NCBI GenBank assembly: GCA_963707275.1 | Contig: CAVPPH010000013.1 | Coordinates: forward strand, 1-64,000 | Direction: 5' to 3' | DNA length: 64,000 nucleotides | DNA from: JACKBK01 sp963707275 | GTDB lineage: Bacteria; Chloroflexota; Anaerolineae; JAAEKA01 | Shown: one piece after another, positions 1 through 9,437 of the stretch | Numbering within the stretch: the first letter of the stretch is position 1 | Layout: each line of letters opens with the position of its first letter | Made by a program: the position numbers and the translations under genes | The notes under the pieces: generated by a model | The model's input: only the letters and a program-made list of their open reading frames with translations | What the model was told of the DNA's origin: nothing | The model's database searches: none

Positions 1-329
1 CGCCTGTGGCGGAGCGGCTGAGCCGACCCCCGTAGCGACCCTGGACCCCGACCTGGTAAACGGCAAGCGGGTCTTTGAGGTCAACTGCGGCGCCTGCCAC
101 AGCGTCACCCGCGACACGACCCTGGTCGGCCCGTCGCTGGCAGGCATCGCCACACGCGTGGTGACGCGTCGACGGCCTCGACGCCCGTGCCTACCTCTAC
201 ACCTCGATTATGCGCCCCGGGGATTATCTGGTGGACGGCTTCCAGAACCTGATGCCCAGCACGCTGGCCAAGTCCCTCAGCGGCGAGGACATCGACGCGG
301 TGGTGGCGTATCTGCTGGCGCAGCGATGA
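1..329 (+). CDS. C-type cytochrome, C-terminal part (cut by window edge, one frameshift)
   Basis: Small electron carrier with one covalently bound haem, probably outside the membrane. The start lies left of the window. The readable chain has an ACGG stretch at the edge that could be a lipoprotein cysteine, a Thr/Pro linker, then the haem site CGACH (bases 86-100), VGPSLAGIATR, and, after a one-base frameshift near 165-170, YLYTSIMRPGDYLVDGF and the helix EDIDAVVAYLLAQR before the stop. The Met of LMPS is the likely second haem ligand. Order and spacing fit class I cytochrome c. A second, decayed copy of its last 24 codons lies at 1101-1172, beyond the toxin-antitoxin pair. Family is clear; the partner is unknown. 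Confidence 0.8.
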
Positions 330-382
330 TTGAAATCAGCGGCTGGTGAGGGAAACGGATGACAAATGGTTCGAAAGGTTGT

Positions 383-411
383 TTGACCTGTGGTGACGGG
401 CCGGTTATAAT
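383..411 (+). promoter_or_regulatory. Promoter of the toxin-antitoxin pair
   Basis: TTGACC (383-388), 17-base spacer, TATAAT (406-411): an almost ideal sigma-70-type promoter 30 bases before the antitoxin ATG, followed by the ribosome site AAGGAG at 429-434. Confidence 0.75.
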
Positions 412-441
412 CTTGGTATCACCGTCTCAAGGAGTTTGAGT

Positions 442-678
442 ATGCCCACGGTATCCGTACGTGCTGTCTATGATCAGGGCGAGGTCCGGTTTTTGGAAAA
501 ACCACCTGTGCAAGGTCGCCAGGAAGTTCTCGTGACCTTTCTGTCGCCTGAGCCGGAGGCCGAGATAACCGGTGATCTTCGGTCGTTCAGGGATTTGAAA
601 GGAATTTGGAGTGGCATCGACCTGAGCCTGGAGGATATTCAGGCCAGTGAGTACAGGTTGCCTGAGGATTTGCTTTGA
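442..678 (+). CDS. Antitoxin of a VapBC-type toxin-antitoxin pair (AF2212/DUF104-like)
   Basis: Predicted antitoxin of 79 residues. The opening VSVRAVYDQGEVRFLEKPP and the later EVLVTFL resemble the short beta-strand domain of AF2212-like (DUF104) antitoxins, which dimerise and bind their own promoter; the acidic C-terminal half (DLSLEDIQASEYRLPEDLL) would wrap the toxin. The ATG at 442 is chosen because AAGGAG ends seven bases before it; the TTG at 436 is too close to that site. Its stop overlaps the TTG start of the toxin gene (TTGA at 675-678), the usual coupling in such pairs. Expected to autoregulate the promoter at 383-411. Assignment rests on position plus weak sequence likeness. Confidence 0.75.
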   Translation: MPTVSVRAVYDQGEVRFLEKPPVQGRQEVLVTFLSPEPEAEITGDLRSFRDLKGIWSGIDLSLEDIQASEYRLPEDLL

Positions 679-1058
679 CGACGTATGTTCTCGATACGCA
701 CGCTCTGGTTTGGTACTTGACCAACGATCCACGTCTTGGCGTCGATGCAGCGTCGGTTCTGAACGATCCCGACGCTATCTTGATCATACCGGCAATTGCA
801 TTGGCTGAGATCAAGGACCTGGCAAATAAGGGGCGTTTTGCCCGAACCCTGGATGATGTTCTGACCGTAATTGCATCAGACGGTCGATGCGTGATCTGCC
901 CCATTGACCTGGATGTAGTAAGAGCTTCACCCGGACAATTGGATATCCACGATAGCTTGATCGTAGGCGTCGCTTTGGTCCAATCCGTTCCTGTGGATGG
1001 TTTGCTTACCTGTGATCAGGCAATTGTCAAAGCCGATTTGGTGCCTGTGGTGTGGTGA
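675..1058 (+). CDS. vapC: PIN-domain ribonuclease toxin (VapC family)
   Basis: A 127-residue PIN-domain protein, the length expected for VapC toxins, which are Mg-dependent RNases. The four acidic active-site positions are visible: D in VLDTHALVWYL, E in ALAEIKD, D in LDIHDSLIVG and D in LLTCDQAI. Starts with TTG inside the stop of the antitoxin gene, so translation is coupled. No frameshift. The pair sits between two related cytochrome c gene ends, so it may have entered there as a mobile unit. Family assignment is firm; the RNA target cannot be told. Confidence 0.9.
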   Translation: MTTYVLDTHALVWYLTNDPRLGVDAASVLNDPDAILIIPAIALAEIKDLANKGRFARTLDDVLTVIASDGRCVICPIDLDVVRASPGQLDIHDSLIVGVALVQSVPVDGLLTCDQAIVKADLVPVVW

Positions 1059-1100
1059 TCTGGGTCGGGTTGGAGTTGACATTGATCTGGGTTGAGACTG

Positions 1101-1172
1101 ATGCCCACATGCATTCAAGTTCATCATCGCGAAGACATCGACGCTGTAGTGGCGAATCTGTTTTCGCAGAAG
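1101..1172 (+). pseudogene. Decayed copy of the cytochrome c C-terminus
   Basis: Reading from the ATG at 1101 gives MPTCIQVHHREDIDAVVANL, then FSQK, which lines up with MPSTLAKSLSGEDIDAVVAY, then LLAQR, of the cytochrome at 255-326 (one residue shorter before the shared EDIDAVVA). The frame runs on past the original stop. No haem motif is near. It appears to be a diverged duplicate end left on the far side of the toxin-antitoxin pair. Confidence 0.65.
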
Positions 1173-1179
1173 ATCGAAT

Positions 1180-1247
1180 CATTTCTAGCCTGGGCAGTTG
1201 AGACAGGGTGTCGGAGACCGGCCCAACATTTCTAGCCTGGGCAGTTG
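1180..1247. repeat. Two 21-base direct repeats, 47 bases apart
   Basis: The 21 bases beginning CATTTCTAGCCTGG occur at 1180-1200 and again at 1227-1247. Between them lies TGTCGGAGACCGGCCC (1209-1223), which matches the core of the inverted-repeat element at 8192-8262. Together they fill the gap between the cytochrome remnant and the end of the P450 gene. Confidence 0.7.
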
Positions 1248-1262
1248 GAGAGGGCGTCGCCC

Positions 1263-2612
1263 CTATCCAACCCGCTTCAACCGGAAGTTGTTGGCCGGGG
1301 CGTTGGTGGGGAGGGGGCGGATCTTGAGGTCGTAGCCGGGTGGATCCATCTCGAACTTGCCGAACTGGAACAGGCTGGCCACGGTCAGCATGATCTGGGC
1401 CTCGGCCAGGCCGGCGCCCAGGCAGGTATGGGTGCCCATGCCGTAGGGCGCATACGCGCCCGGAATGCGGTGCTCGTTGCGCGGCGCGACGTAGCGGTCG
1501 ATGTCGAAGCGCTCGGGATCGGGGTGGTAGCGCTCGTCGAAGTGAACCACGGTGGTGCCGACGAACAGCCGGACGCCGGCGTCGACGCGATAGCCCTCGA
1601 ATTCGAAAGGCTCGATGACGGTGCGCTGCACGGCCGGTGTGGTGGGGTAGCGGCGCAGCGTCTCCAGCGCGGTGCGATGCAACACATCGGCGCGGCGCAG
1701 ATTGCCAGGGGTCGGCGCGCCATCGGCGAACAGCGCGGCCGCCTCGCTCTTGAACGCCGGCCAGCAGCTCGGGATGCTTGTAGATGGCATACAACATGAA
1801 GGCAATCGTGTTGGCCGAGGTGTCCAGTCCGGCGATGTAGGGACCCAGGGCATGGGCACCAGATCCTGCTCGCTGAGGACGCGTCCCTCCTGCGCGGCTG
1901 CCAGCGCGTCGTCGATCAGGTTCGGCGGGCGATCCACCGGCGGGTTGGCCTTGTGGTAGTCCACGATGGAAGCGGCCAGCTCGAAGGAGCGGCGGCGGGC
2001 GTTCTTGTAGGCCGGCATGCGCAGGAGGAAACGCGGTCGCTGGCGCGTGATCAGCGTCAGCAGCGCGGTGCGAATGAAGTTGGAGATGTCCTTGCCATAG
2101 TCGCCGGGGGCCGTGCCCACGATAACCCGTCCCAACTGCTCGATCACCACCGACTGTATCCAGGGCACCACAGCGCGGCTCTCCCCCACCGGCCAGGCGT
2201 CGATCAAGCGCCGGTTGATCTCCATCACCTCGGGGAAGTGCGACTCGTACAGGGACCGGCTGTAGCCGCGCTTGGAGATCTGGCGCAGCTCGCTGTGAGC
2301 CGGGCCATCGGAGCTGATCAGGGTGATGTTGGCCTCCATCTGCTGGTCGATCCCGGCCCAGAACTCCTTGGAACGCAGATGCTCGCCCCGCTCCCGGGAA
2401 AAGAACAGGTTAGCGTTGGTCCCGGCGATCACGGTGTAGGTGTCGCCCAGCGCGCGAATGCGGAAGATGGGGCCGTAGCGGCGATAGCCCTTGAGCAGGA
2501 ACTGGGAGACGTTCTGCGACAAAGCCAGCGCGTTTCCAACAATCGGCAGGCCCGGCATTAACGGCGGCAGGGGCGCTTGAGTAGGGCCGCTTGTCCAGGT
2601 TGTTGATGTCAT
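1263..2612 (-). CDS. Cytochrome P450 (two compensating frameshifts)
   Basis: Haem-thiolate monooxygenase of about 450 residues, soluble. The haem loop PYGMGTHTCLGAG, the K-helix ETLRR and a proline-rich start (PPLMPGLPIVGNALAL) are in one frame. In the I-helix region (about 1750-1860) two indels of opposite effect scramble some 35 residues; the neighbouring frame there reads AGLDTSANTIAF and MLYAIYKHPELLAG, the normal oxygen-binding helix, so the enzyme was probably intact. The ATG at 2612 is preferred over the upstream one at 2732 because GGAG precedes it and P450 likeness begins there. It stands alone and no ferredoxin partner is adjacent. Substrate unknown. Confidence 0.88.
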   Translation of the reverse strand: MTSTTWTSGPTQAPLPPLMPGLPIVGNALALSQNVSQFLLKGYRRYGPIFRIRALGDTYTVIAGTNANLFFSRERGEHLRSKEFWAGIDQQMEANITLISSDGPAHSELRQISKRGYSRSLYESHFPEVMEINRRLIDAWPVGESRAVVPWIQSVVIEQLGRVIVGTAPGDYGKDISNFIRTALLTLITRQRPRFLLRMPAYKNARRRSFELAASIVDYHKANPPVDRPPNLIDDALAAAQEGRVLSEQDLVPMPWVPTSPDWTPRPTRLPSCCMPSTSIPSCWPAFKSEAAALFADGAPTPGNLRRADVLHRTALETLRRYPTTPAVQRTVIEPFEFEGYRVDAGVRLFVGTTVVHFDERYHPDPERFDIDRYVAPRNEHRIPGAYAPYGMGTHTCLGAGLAEAQIMLTVASLFQFGKFEMDPPGYDLKIRPLPTNAPANNFRLKRVG

Positions 2613-2737
2613 GGGAGTTGATCTCCAGGTGAAAGAAGGTTTGCGCCGAACACGGCGCAAGTTCGGTTCGATCCGCTGTTGAAACTGCGGCGTGGGTATC
2701 CTCAGATGTTGGTGAAATGACAGACCACACACGCATT

Positions 2738-3030
2738 GTCACTGCGAGGCGGTCGCCGCCGCGGCAGTCTGCAGTCCGCACTGCCGGAGGGATTGCTATC
2801 GCGAGCCTCGCATGACGCGAGCCGCTGGATCTCGACACGCGACAGCGGATCGCGCCATGACGAGATGCTTCCGCACGCCGCACTCGATCGGCGCTCGCTG
2901 CTGACGCACGAGTTTCTTGCCAGGCGCTGCCGCCGCGATGGCACCGCGAGACTCGCAGCGACCGTGGCAGTCCATTTTCTGCACGGCCTGCTCACGAGGG
3001 ATTGCTTCGCCGAGCCTCGCAATGACAAGC
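2738..3030. repeat. Gap with palindromic repeats of the CATTGCGAG/GAAGCAATC family
   Basis: No gene is supported in 2613-3078. The gap holds members of a dispersed family: CACTGCGAGGCGGTCGCC at 2740, GGATTGCTATCGCGAG near 2791 and GATTGCTTCGCCGAGCC near 2999, arranged as degenerate inverted copies. Better kept copies lie at 26056-26132 and 39545-39615. Short open frames here merely read through the repeats. Confidence 0.7.
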
Positions 3031-3078
3031 CAGGCGCGTTCTGTGACGGCGGCTGGCGGTGAACGGTGTCGCGGGAAA

Positions 3079-5195
3079 TTACTGCTCCGTGATCGAGTAC
3101 TGGTACTGTGCCTTCTCGGTGGTCACCGGCGCCAGCGCGCTGATGGCCAGGAAGGCGCTCTTGCCGCGGCCCAGGCCGTTGACCTGCCAGCTTCCCTGGC
3201 CGTTGCCGTCCACCTCCAGCCGGGTGATCACCGGGTCGGCGCCGCTTTCCATCTCGATCAACTGCACCAGCCAGCGCTGCCGCAGGGTGTTGTTGGTGCG
3301 TATCCAGCCCTCGGCTGACCCAGTCGTCGTCGCTCTCGGCGTCGTCTGCTGTAGCCGATCTCGGGGATGCTGATGTCGTCCACGAAGAAGCCGGGGTAGT
3401 TGACCGCGTCGTCGGTGATGTACTGGAAGCGCACCAGCACTTCCTCGTTGCCGGCGAAGGGGGTCAGGTCGGCGCTCTGCTGCGATCCAGGACGGCGTTG
3501 CAGTCGTCGCCGGCCTCCTGGCTGCTGGGATCGCCGGAGCAGCCGGTCAGCGCCGGGCCGAAGCTGTTGCCGTTGGGGTTTTCTTCGGTGGTGTCAGCGG
3601 TGTCCAGCGGGGTCCAGGTCACGCCGCCGTCGGTGGAGGCCATGACGTAGCCGTAGTCCCAGTCGTCCTCGATGTCGTACCAGGTCCAGAAGTCCAGCGT
3701 CGCGCTGTCCACCGCCGCTCAGGTCGAAGGCGCGCGTCAGGCGGGCGTCGAAGTCGTCCACCCGGTTGGCCCACCACATGGTCTCGCCGCTGTGGGCCTG
3801 GTTGTTGGCCAGCCGGATTGCGGTGTCGCCCCCTGGAAGTCGATCTGCACGTCGCCGCTGCCGCTCAGCTCGATGTAGTCGGTGGCGTACTGGCTGACCT
3901 CAGTCTCACGCTGCACCGGATAGCGGCGGTGGCGGGCGTCGATGGCCATCGGCTCCAGGTCGTCGCGCTCGATAGCCGTAGCGGCCATCGGCGAAGTCGG
4001 GGTTGTCCAGGAAGTTGGCGATCACCCAGTCGGCGAAGACATCGTCGAAGGTCAGGCCGGTGTTGCCGTTGGCCAGCGCCTCGTTGAAGCCGTCGATGCC
4101 GTTGGCGTCGGAGGCCACCACGGCCTGGGTCATCTCGTTGCCAAAGCGCTGCAGGAAGTAGGACATGAAGAGGTAGGCGTTGCCGTAGTGCTCGCTGCGC
4201 CCGTTGGGGTCATCGCTCCAGGCGTTGAGCTGGGTGTCGGGCAGCTCGCTGAAGGCGATGTCAGCGCCGCCGCGGCTGTAGCCGTTGAGCTCCGAGGCCA
4301 GCTCGCTCATGCCCTCGTTGACCCAAGTGGTCTCGTTCTTGTCCTGGTACCAGTGGATCATGTGCTGGAACTCGTGGGCCAGCACGCCGTTGTAGAAGTC
4401 GGAGTTGGGGCTGGCGTTGTCGATGTTGATGTAGAACATCTCGCGCTCGTTGGAGAAGGGCTGCGCCATGCTGCTGACCTCGTCGGCGCCGCTGAAGTAG
4501 CCGGCAATGCTGCGCGCCAAGCTGCTCTGAGTGCAGGATGTGCAGGCGCGGATCGTTGTCGATGCCGGGGCTCCACTCGCTGCCGAAGAAGTTGCGATTG
4601 GTGGGATAGGTCTCGCTGGGCGAACTTGTCGGCTGCCGCTTCCAGTTCCGCCGTGTCGTAGCTCACGCCGTCCTCCACCCAGACGTAGAGTACATCGTTG
4701 ACATAAACCAGATTGGCGTCGATCTGATAGTGGTCATTGGTGTCCTCGTTGCTGATCCAGAAGGCCTCGCTCTGGCCCAGCGAGTAGTCGGGCGCGGTGT
4801 CGTGGACGACCTCCGGGATAGGGCCGGTGCCGCGCAGCTCCTCGGCCAGCAGGCGCAGGTCGCGCGCCGGCACCACCGCCTCGTGCAGGTGCAGCTCGGT
4901 CGGATACTCACTGGCGGAGGGGGTGGGAACCGCATGACTGCTGCCGTCGTTGGCAGGTCGGTCGTGGCGTGGCGTGATGGGCGGGGCGCCTGCGGCGTCT
5001 CGCCCAGAACCAGCGGCGCAACGGTGGCCACTTCGAAGGGGGTGTCGAGATTGGCGAGCTGTTGGACGGCATGGCCAGCCCAATGCTCAGGCCGGTCAAG
5101 GCTACCAGAAAGAGGCAGCAGCAGCACAGGATGAAGATGACTGCGCCGGCAACCCACCAGATCGTCTGATTGTTCTTTTTGTTGTTCGTTTCCAA
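3079..5195 (-). CDS. Membrane-anchored zinc metallopeptidase, immune-inhibitor-A-like (multiple frameshifts)
   Basis: Reassembled from several frames. The N-terminus is a signal anchor (IWWVAGAVIFILCCCCLFL), then a spacer, a domain with ISNEDTNDHYQIDANLVYV, the zinc site HEFQHMIHWYQ followed by VNEGMSELASEL, and a C-terminal half with ARLTRAFDLSG, LDFWTWYDIEDDWDYGYV and FFVDDISIPEIGY. The HExxH plus downstream NEG...E pattern and the jelly-roll-like 'DYGYV...DDISI' half are typical of secreted immune-inhibitor-A and related peptidases that cut extracellular protein. At least five indels break it over 2.1 kb, all in GC-rich stretches, so sequence error is more likely than decay. The tetra-cysteine in the membrane segment is unusual. 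Confidence 0.75.
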
Positions 5196-5282
5196 GTGAA
5201 TGTCTCCCAGAATGCAGCTATCTCCTGAATTGGTTGATCGTCAGGTAGCGGCTCAGATTCTATCCATCAACACACGATCGTG

Positions 5283-6038
5283 CTAGCCGCCGACGTGCAC
5301 CTGCACCGTACACTGGCCGAAGTTGCCGGTGGCGTCGACGGTGACCAGACGAAGCAGATAGGCGCCGGCGGGCAGTCCCGAGGCGTCCCAGGTCCCCAGC
5401 GGCCCGTTGGTCACCGGGTTGTCGCGCCGCAGGTAGAAGCAGAAGTCGCCCGGCGCGCCGGCCGGTTTGAACTCGATCTTGTAGTACTGGAAAGCGGCCG
5501 TCTGCGCCGTGCCGATCACCTGGAACGGACCGTTGACCTGCTGGTCCGCTCCCGGCTCCAGATGATCGCGCGCGCCGTCGGGGCAGGTGGCGGCGACCAC
5601 CGCCGGCGCAGGTGGGCGTCGGCGTACAGGCGGCGGCTCTGTTACCATCGGCCGCGGCGTGGCACGCGGGCGTGGCGTCGGCGTGATGGTCGGCGTTTCG
5701 GTGACGGTCGGCGTGGCCTCGGGCGTCGGTGTCGGCGTGTCGATCAGGAATACCGGCGTCGGGGTTGGGTCCGCCTCGGCGATGATTGGCTCGACGGCGC
5801 TCGCTAAGGTAGGTGCTGACGAAGTAGGTCCGTCCCATGACGACAATCAGCAGCAACGCCCAGCGCAGCGCGCTGTGGGTGCGGTTGAGTGGCGGTCTCC
5901 TGCTCCAGCGAAAAGGCCGCCTGGCGCCGTTCCCGGCGCGCCAGGATCGCAGATCGCAGCAAGAACAAGGCCGCCAGCGCGCAGGCAGCGTAGATGGCAG
6001 GCGCGTAGTCTGCTGATGATTTGTACTAGAACAGCCAT
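5283..6038 (-). CDS. Two-TM protein with Pro/Thr stalk and C-terminal beta domain (frameshifted)
   Basis: Family not recognised. Read across three frames it begins MAVLVQIIS, then YAPAIYAACALAALFLLRSA (membrane segment), a charged stretch (ILARRERRQAAFSLEQE), a second membrane segment SALRWALLLIVVMGRTYF, a long Thr/Pro linker (TPTPVFLIDTPTPTPEATPT), and a C-terminal domain with VNGPFQVIGTAQTAAFQYY and WDASGLPAGAYLLRLVTVD. That last part resembles short Ig-like/FlgD-type beta domains common at the ends of Chloroflexota surface proteins. AGGAG lies about 15 bases before the chosen ATG. Probably a cell-surface protein held by the first part; role unknown. Confidence 0.65.
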
Positions 6039-6068
6039 GGAGGGACTGTTTTACTCCTAATGCGAAAC

Positions 6069-6095
6069 AAATGCCCGAGCGGGCCGCGGGCATTT
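6069..6095 (-). terminator. Rho-independent terminator after the purine nucleoside phosphorylase gene
   Basis: GCCCGAGCGGGCCGCGGGC hairpin flanked by AAATG/CATTT. Read on the minus strand it ends in GGGCATTTGTTT. It sits between the minus-strand phosphorylase end (6230) and the start of the two-TM gene (6038). Confidence 0.55.
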
Positions 6096-6120
6096 GCCTG
6101 GATTTCTAAGGGTGTGTGCA

Positions 6121-6208
6121 AAGACTTCGGAAGTCGCCGCTCGGTGGCGGCAGCCAGTCGGTAGCGTGCATGGAATTCTATTGATGGACCGGCGACTTCC
6201 GAAGTCTT
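6121..6208. repeat. Inverted repeat with 19-base arms
   Basis: AAGACTTCGGAAGTCGCCG (6121-6139) returns as CGGCGACTTCCGAAGTCTT (6190-6208). The 50 bases between have no clear gene. The arms are themselves partly palindromic (ACTTCGGAAGT), like the other dispersed elements here. Confidence 0.75.
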
Positions 6209-6229
6209 GCTTCCAACGAACCGTGCTGA

Positions 6230-7098
6230 TTATATCACGTTTGCGTCAGGGGGAAGTTCAGAGGCGCGCGCAGCACGCCGCAGATCAGCGCTCGTCATCC
6301 GCGGCACCAGCAGCGCGCCGGCCTCCAGCACTTCCTCGTGGCTGGCCTCGCCTTCGCCGTCGACTGCGTCGATGGCGACGTTGCTGATGCCGGAGACGCC
6401 CATGCACGCGCATGCCGCCGTGGCGGGCGACGATGGCCTCCGGCACGGTGGACATGCCGACCGCGTCGCCGCCGATCATGCGCAGGAAGCGCACATCGGC
6501 CGGCGTCTCGAAGGTCGGCCCGGCCAGCCCGACGTAGACGCCCCTGGTGCAGCGGCAGGTTCTCTTCAGCGGCCACCGCCAGCGCCAGCCGGCGCAGCTC
6601 GCGGTCGTAGGTCTTGGACATGTCGAGGAAGCGGGGGCCCAGCTCGGGATCGTTGGGGCCGCGCAGCGGGTTCTCGCCCGCCATGCCGACCAAGTTGATG
6701 TGATCGTCGATCAGCATCATGTCGCCGGTGCGGAATGCCTTGTTGAGCCCGCCGGCCGCGTTGGTCAGGATGAGCATCTCCACGCCCAACTGGCGGAAGA
6801 CGCGCACCGGCAGCGTGACCTGCTGCATGGAGTAGCCCTCGTAGTAGTGGGCGCGTCCCTGCATCACGATCACTGGCTTGTTCTCCAGCTGCCCGATCAC
6901 CAGCCGGCCCTGATGGCCGGCAATGGTGGAGACCGGGAAATGGGGGATGTCGCGCGTAAGCCGATCGAGACCGCGTCTTCGACCTGCGTCCGCCAGCGGG
7001 TTCAGACCCGATCCCAGCACCAGCGCAACCTTGGGTTGCAACGGGCTGAGGCCGCGGATGGCGGCCGCGGCCTCCTCGAACTGTTGACGTGTGGGCAT
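6230..7098 (-). CDS. Purine-nucleoside phosphorylase (frameshifted)
   Basis: Cytosolic trimeric-type phosphorylase that splits inosine/guanosine to free base and ribose 1-phosphate (purine salvage). Seen: VALVLGSGLNPLAD (phosphate loop), STIAGHQGRLVIGQLE, MQGRAHYYEGYSMQQV, LTNAAGGLNKAF, DDHINLVGMAGENPLRGPN and FRTGDMMLI; after frameshifts near 6540 and 6380 the chain continues with RFLRMIGGDAVGMSTVPEA and a C-terminus ending at the TAA at 6230-6232. A pair of compensating indels also spoils about eight residues near 6975. Length about 285 residues, right for the family. The recombinase gene ends 12 bases upstream on the same strand, so the two may be co-transcribed. Confidence 0.88.
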
Positions 7099-7110
7099 GG
7101 CTGTTCACGA

Positions 7111-8026
7111 TTAGGCCCTCGGATGCGCAACGTTGTAGGCCTCGCGCAGGTGATCCTGGGTGACTTGTGTATAGACCTGGGTCGTGGAGATGTTGGCGTG
7201 ACCCAGCAGCTTCTGCACGTCGCGCAGCTTGGCGCCGCCGTGCAGCATGTGGGTGGCAAAGGAGTGGCGCAGCGTGTGCGGCGTGACGTCCCCTTCGATG
7301 CCGACGGTTTCCACGTATTGCTTGATGATCAGCCAGAGGCCCTGGCGGGTCAGCCGCTCGCCGCGATGGTTCAGGAAAAGCGCCTTTTCCTCGCTGTTGC
7401 GCACCAGCAGCGGCCGGCCGTTCTTCAGGTAGGCGTCGATGGTCAGCGCGGCCTGGTCGTAGATCGGCACGACCCGCTCGCGGTCACCCTTTGCCGATGC
7501 AGTAGATGGTGCCCGCTCTCCAGGTCCACATCCTCGACGTTCAGCGACACCATCTCGGAGACGCGCAGGCCGGTGGCGTAGAGCGTTTCCAGCAGCGCGG
7601 TGTCGCGCAGCCCTTGGGCGAGTTCGATTTGGTCGGCTCAGCCAGCAGCCGCTCCACGTCTTCGATCGGAGATCGCCTTGGGCAGGTGCTTCTTGACCTT
7701 GGGCGACTCCAGCTTCAGCGTCGGGTCCTCGGTGATCGGCGCCCTCGTCGTTCAGGAAGTGGAAGAAGGACTTGGTGGCGGCCACCTTGCGCGCCACGGT
7801 GGACGAGGCGTAGCCGCGTTCCTTCATGGGCAGCATGTAGTCGACGATGTGGTTCTTGTCGATCTGGCTCCACTCGGTGGGCGGCTGTTTCTTTTTTGGT
7901 GTGGAGTAGTCGGTCAGGAACTCAGCAGAACTGGCCAAGGTCGTTGCGATAGGCGGCCAGGGTGTTCTCTGAGTATCCTCGTTCGGTGGCTACAAAGTCC
8001 AGAAATTCATCGATCTGCTCTTGCAT
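7111..8026 (-). CDS. xerD: Tyrosine recombinase of the XerC/XerD type (frameshifted)
   Basis: Site-specific recombinase of about 300 residues, the length of XerC/XerD, which resolve chromosome dimers. N-terminal SAM-like half: MQEQIDEFLDFVATERGYSE, then (after a frameshift at about 7930) HIVDYMLPMKERGYASSTVA and KSFFHFLNDEG; catalytic half: HTLRHSFATHMLHGGA (the His-x-x-Arg box), LGHANISTTQVYTQ (the nucleophilic Tyr) and near the middle a frameshifted stretch that should hold the first catalytic Arg. The start is set by GGAG seven bases before the ATG at 8026. No prophage genes are near, which favours the housekeeping role. XerC cannot be excluded. Confidence 0.85.
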
Positions 8027-8130
8027 TACGGAACTCCTCAAGGGGACGAAGCTGGCCTGAGCAACATGCGATGATCATGGGAGGCGGTGTCAGGAGGGCA
8101 ACAAGCCAGGTGTTATGGTAATCTTGCGCC

Positions 8131-8158
8131 ATTGTACCACGGCTTTCCATAATGTCAA
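8131..8158 (-). promoter_or_regulatory. Promoter of the recombinase gene
   Basis: On the minus strand TTGACA (8158-8153), 16-base spacer, TACAAT (8136-8131), about 105 bases before the recombinase start. Confidence 0.6.
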
Positions 8159-8191
8159 AGTTGCGAAGACGCGCAAGCTGGTATTGCCGAC

Positions 8192-8262
8192 GCTGGCTCG
8201 GTCGGAGACCGGCCAGAGCAGGGTCATATCCGCTCTGGCCGTGTCTCCGACCGGGAGCCAGC
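8192..8262. repeat. Imperfect inverted repeat, 28- and 31-base arms
   Basis: GCTGGCTCGGTCGGAGACC (8192 on) returns in inverted form ending at 8262 with three extra bases. It lies between the recombinase promoter and the end of the permease gene and could also end permease transcripts. The same half-sequence occurs at 54507-54534 and its core at 1209-1223, so this is a dispersed element rather than only a terminator. Confidence 0.75.
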
Positions 8263-8265
8263 ACC

Positions 8266-9437
8266 TTACACCAGCCGTTCGCGGATGACCGCGCTGGAGT
8301 AGTCCATGATCGACACGACGATGGCGATGGCCCAGACCGCCACGGCTGCCTTCTCGTACTGCAACAGGTTGATCCACTGGATCAGCAGGAAGCCGATGCC
8401 GCCGCCGCCCACCAGACCGATGACCGTGCTCATGCGCACGTTGATGTCCCAGCGGTAGAGGGTGAAGGCGATGAACGGGGCGACGATCTGCGGCACGACG
8501 CCGTAGATGATGCGCTGGCCGCCGCTGGCGCCGGTGGCTGTGATCGCCTCCAGCGGCCCGTTTTCGATCCCCTCGATCTGTTCCGAGTACAGCTTGCCCA
8601 GCGCGGCGATGGAGTGGACTGTCAGCGCCAGCACGCCGGCAAAGGGGCCGATGCCGACCCAGACCGCGAAGATGATGGCCCAGATCAGCGGCTCGATGGC
8701 GCGCGTCAGGTTCATGATGAAGCGCACGATGTAGTAGATGACGGTCCCCAAGCGGTTAGCGGGTCATCAGGTTGCGTGCGCCCAGGAAACTGAACGGGAT
8801 GGCGAAGACGATGGCGAAGATCGTCGCCATCAGCGCCAGCAGCACGGTCTCGATCATCTTGTCAAAGACGACCTTGGTCGTTTCTGAGATCTGTGGCGGG
8901 CCAAACTCGATCTCGTACTCCGCCTGTAGCCGGTGCGCCAGCCCTTCGGACTTGTAGGTGAAGTCCCCCGGAATTCGTCAGGTCAGTGGTGAATTCGCCG
9001 TTGATGTCGGTCAGCACCACCGCCAACCGGTCGCGGCGCGGGTTGTCCACCGCAGCCAGGCTCAGCGTCACCTGGATGCGCGACGGATAGTTCAACCCCT
9101 GGACGCCGATGACCTCGCCGCGGCTCACGCAGGTCTCGCTGACGATCATGTAGCCGTCCGGGTTGGGCGGCGTCTGCGGCGGCGGGTTGTCGGTGCAGGG
9201 AATCTGGATCAGCGAGGTGCTGGTGAATTTCTTGCTCTCCTTGGTGACGAACTCAGGATGCAGCAATGAGTTGAGCAGCGGTTGCACGTCGTTGAACCCG
9301 GTGATCAGGTCCTTGAAGTTGATCTCCGTCACCTGCCAGCCGATGGCAAAAATGACGATGCCGACAACGATCATCACCCAGCGCAACAGGGTGTGGCCGA
9401 ACGACCGACGTGGTCGGTACTTGTTATAGAGGCTCAT
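8266..9437 (-). CDS. phnE: PhnE-type ABC transporter permease with an inserted extracytoplasmic domain (frameshifted)
   Basis: Membrane subunit of a phosphonate/phosphite-type importer. Start MSLYNKYRPRRSFGH, first membrane helix VMIVVGIVIFAIGW, then about 110 residues outside the membrane that ordinary PhnE lacks (it includes IQIPCTDNPPPQTPPNPDGY and a VxGxN..V.L...T.DINGEF pattern like carboxypeptidase-regulatory beta domains), then the usual core IETVLLALMATIFAIVFAIP, LSFLGARNLMTR, WAIIFAVWVGIGPFAGVLAL, the EAA-like ATGASGGQRIIYGVVPQI and STVIGLVGGGGIG. Frameshifts near 8975 and 8755. Its ATG overlaps the likely stop of the ATPase gene (ATGA). No binding protein gene is adjacent. Confidence 0.85.

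Noticed and set aside
1245..1799. Long plus-strand open frames opposite the P450 gene and elsewhere
   Set aside because: They are mirror frames of GC-rich minus-strand genes with no ribosome sites and unnatural composition.
7111..8026. Integrase of a prophage or island
   Set aside because: The protein has XerC/XerD length and layout; no tRNA, attachment repeat or phage gene is nearby.
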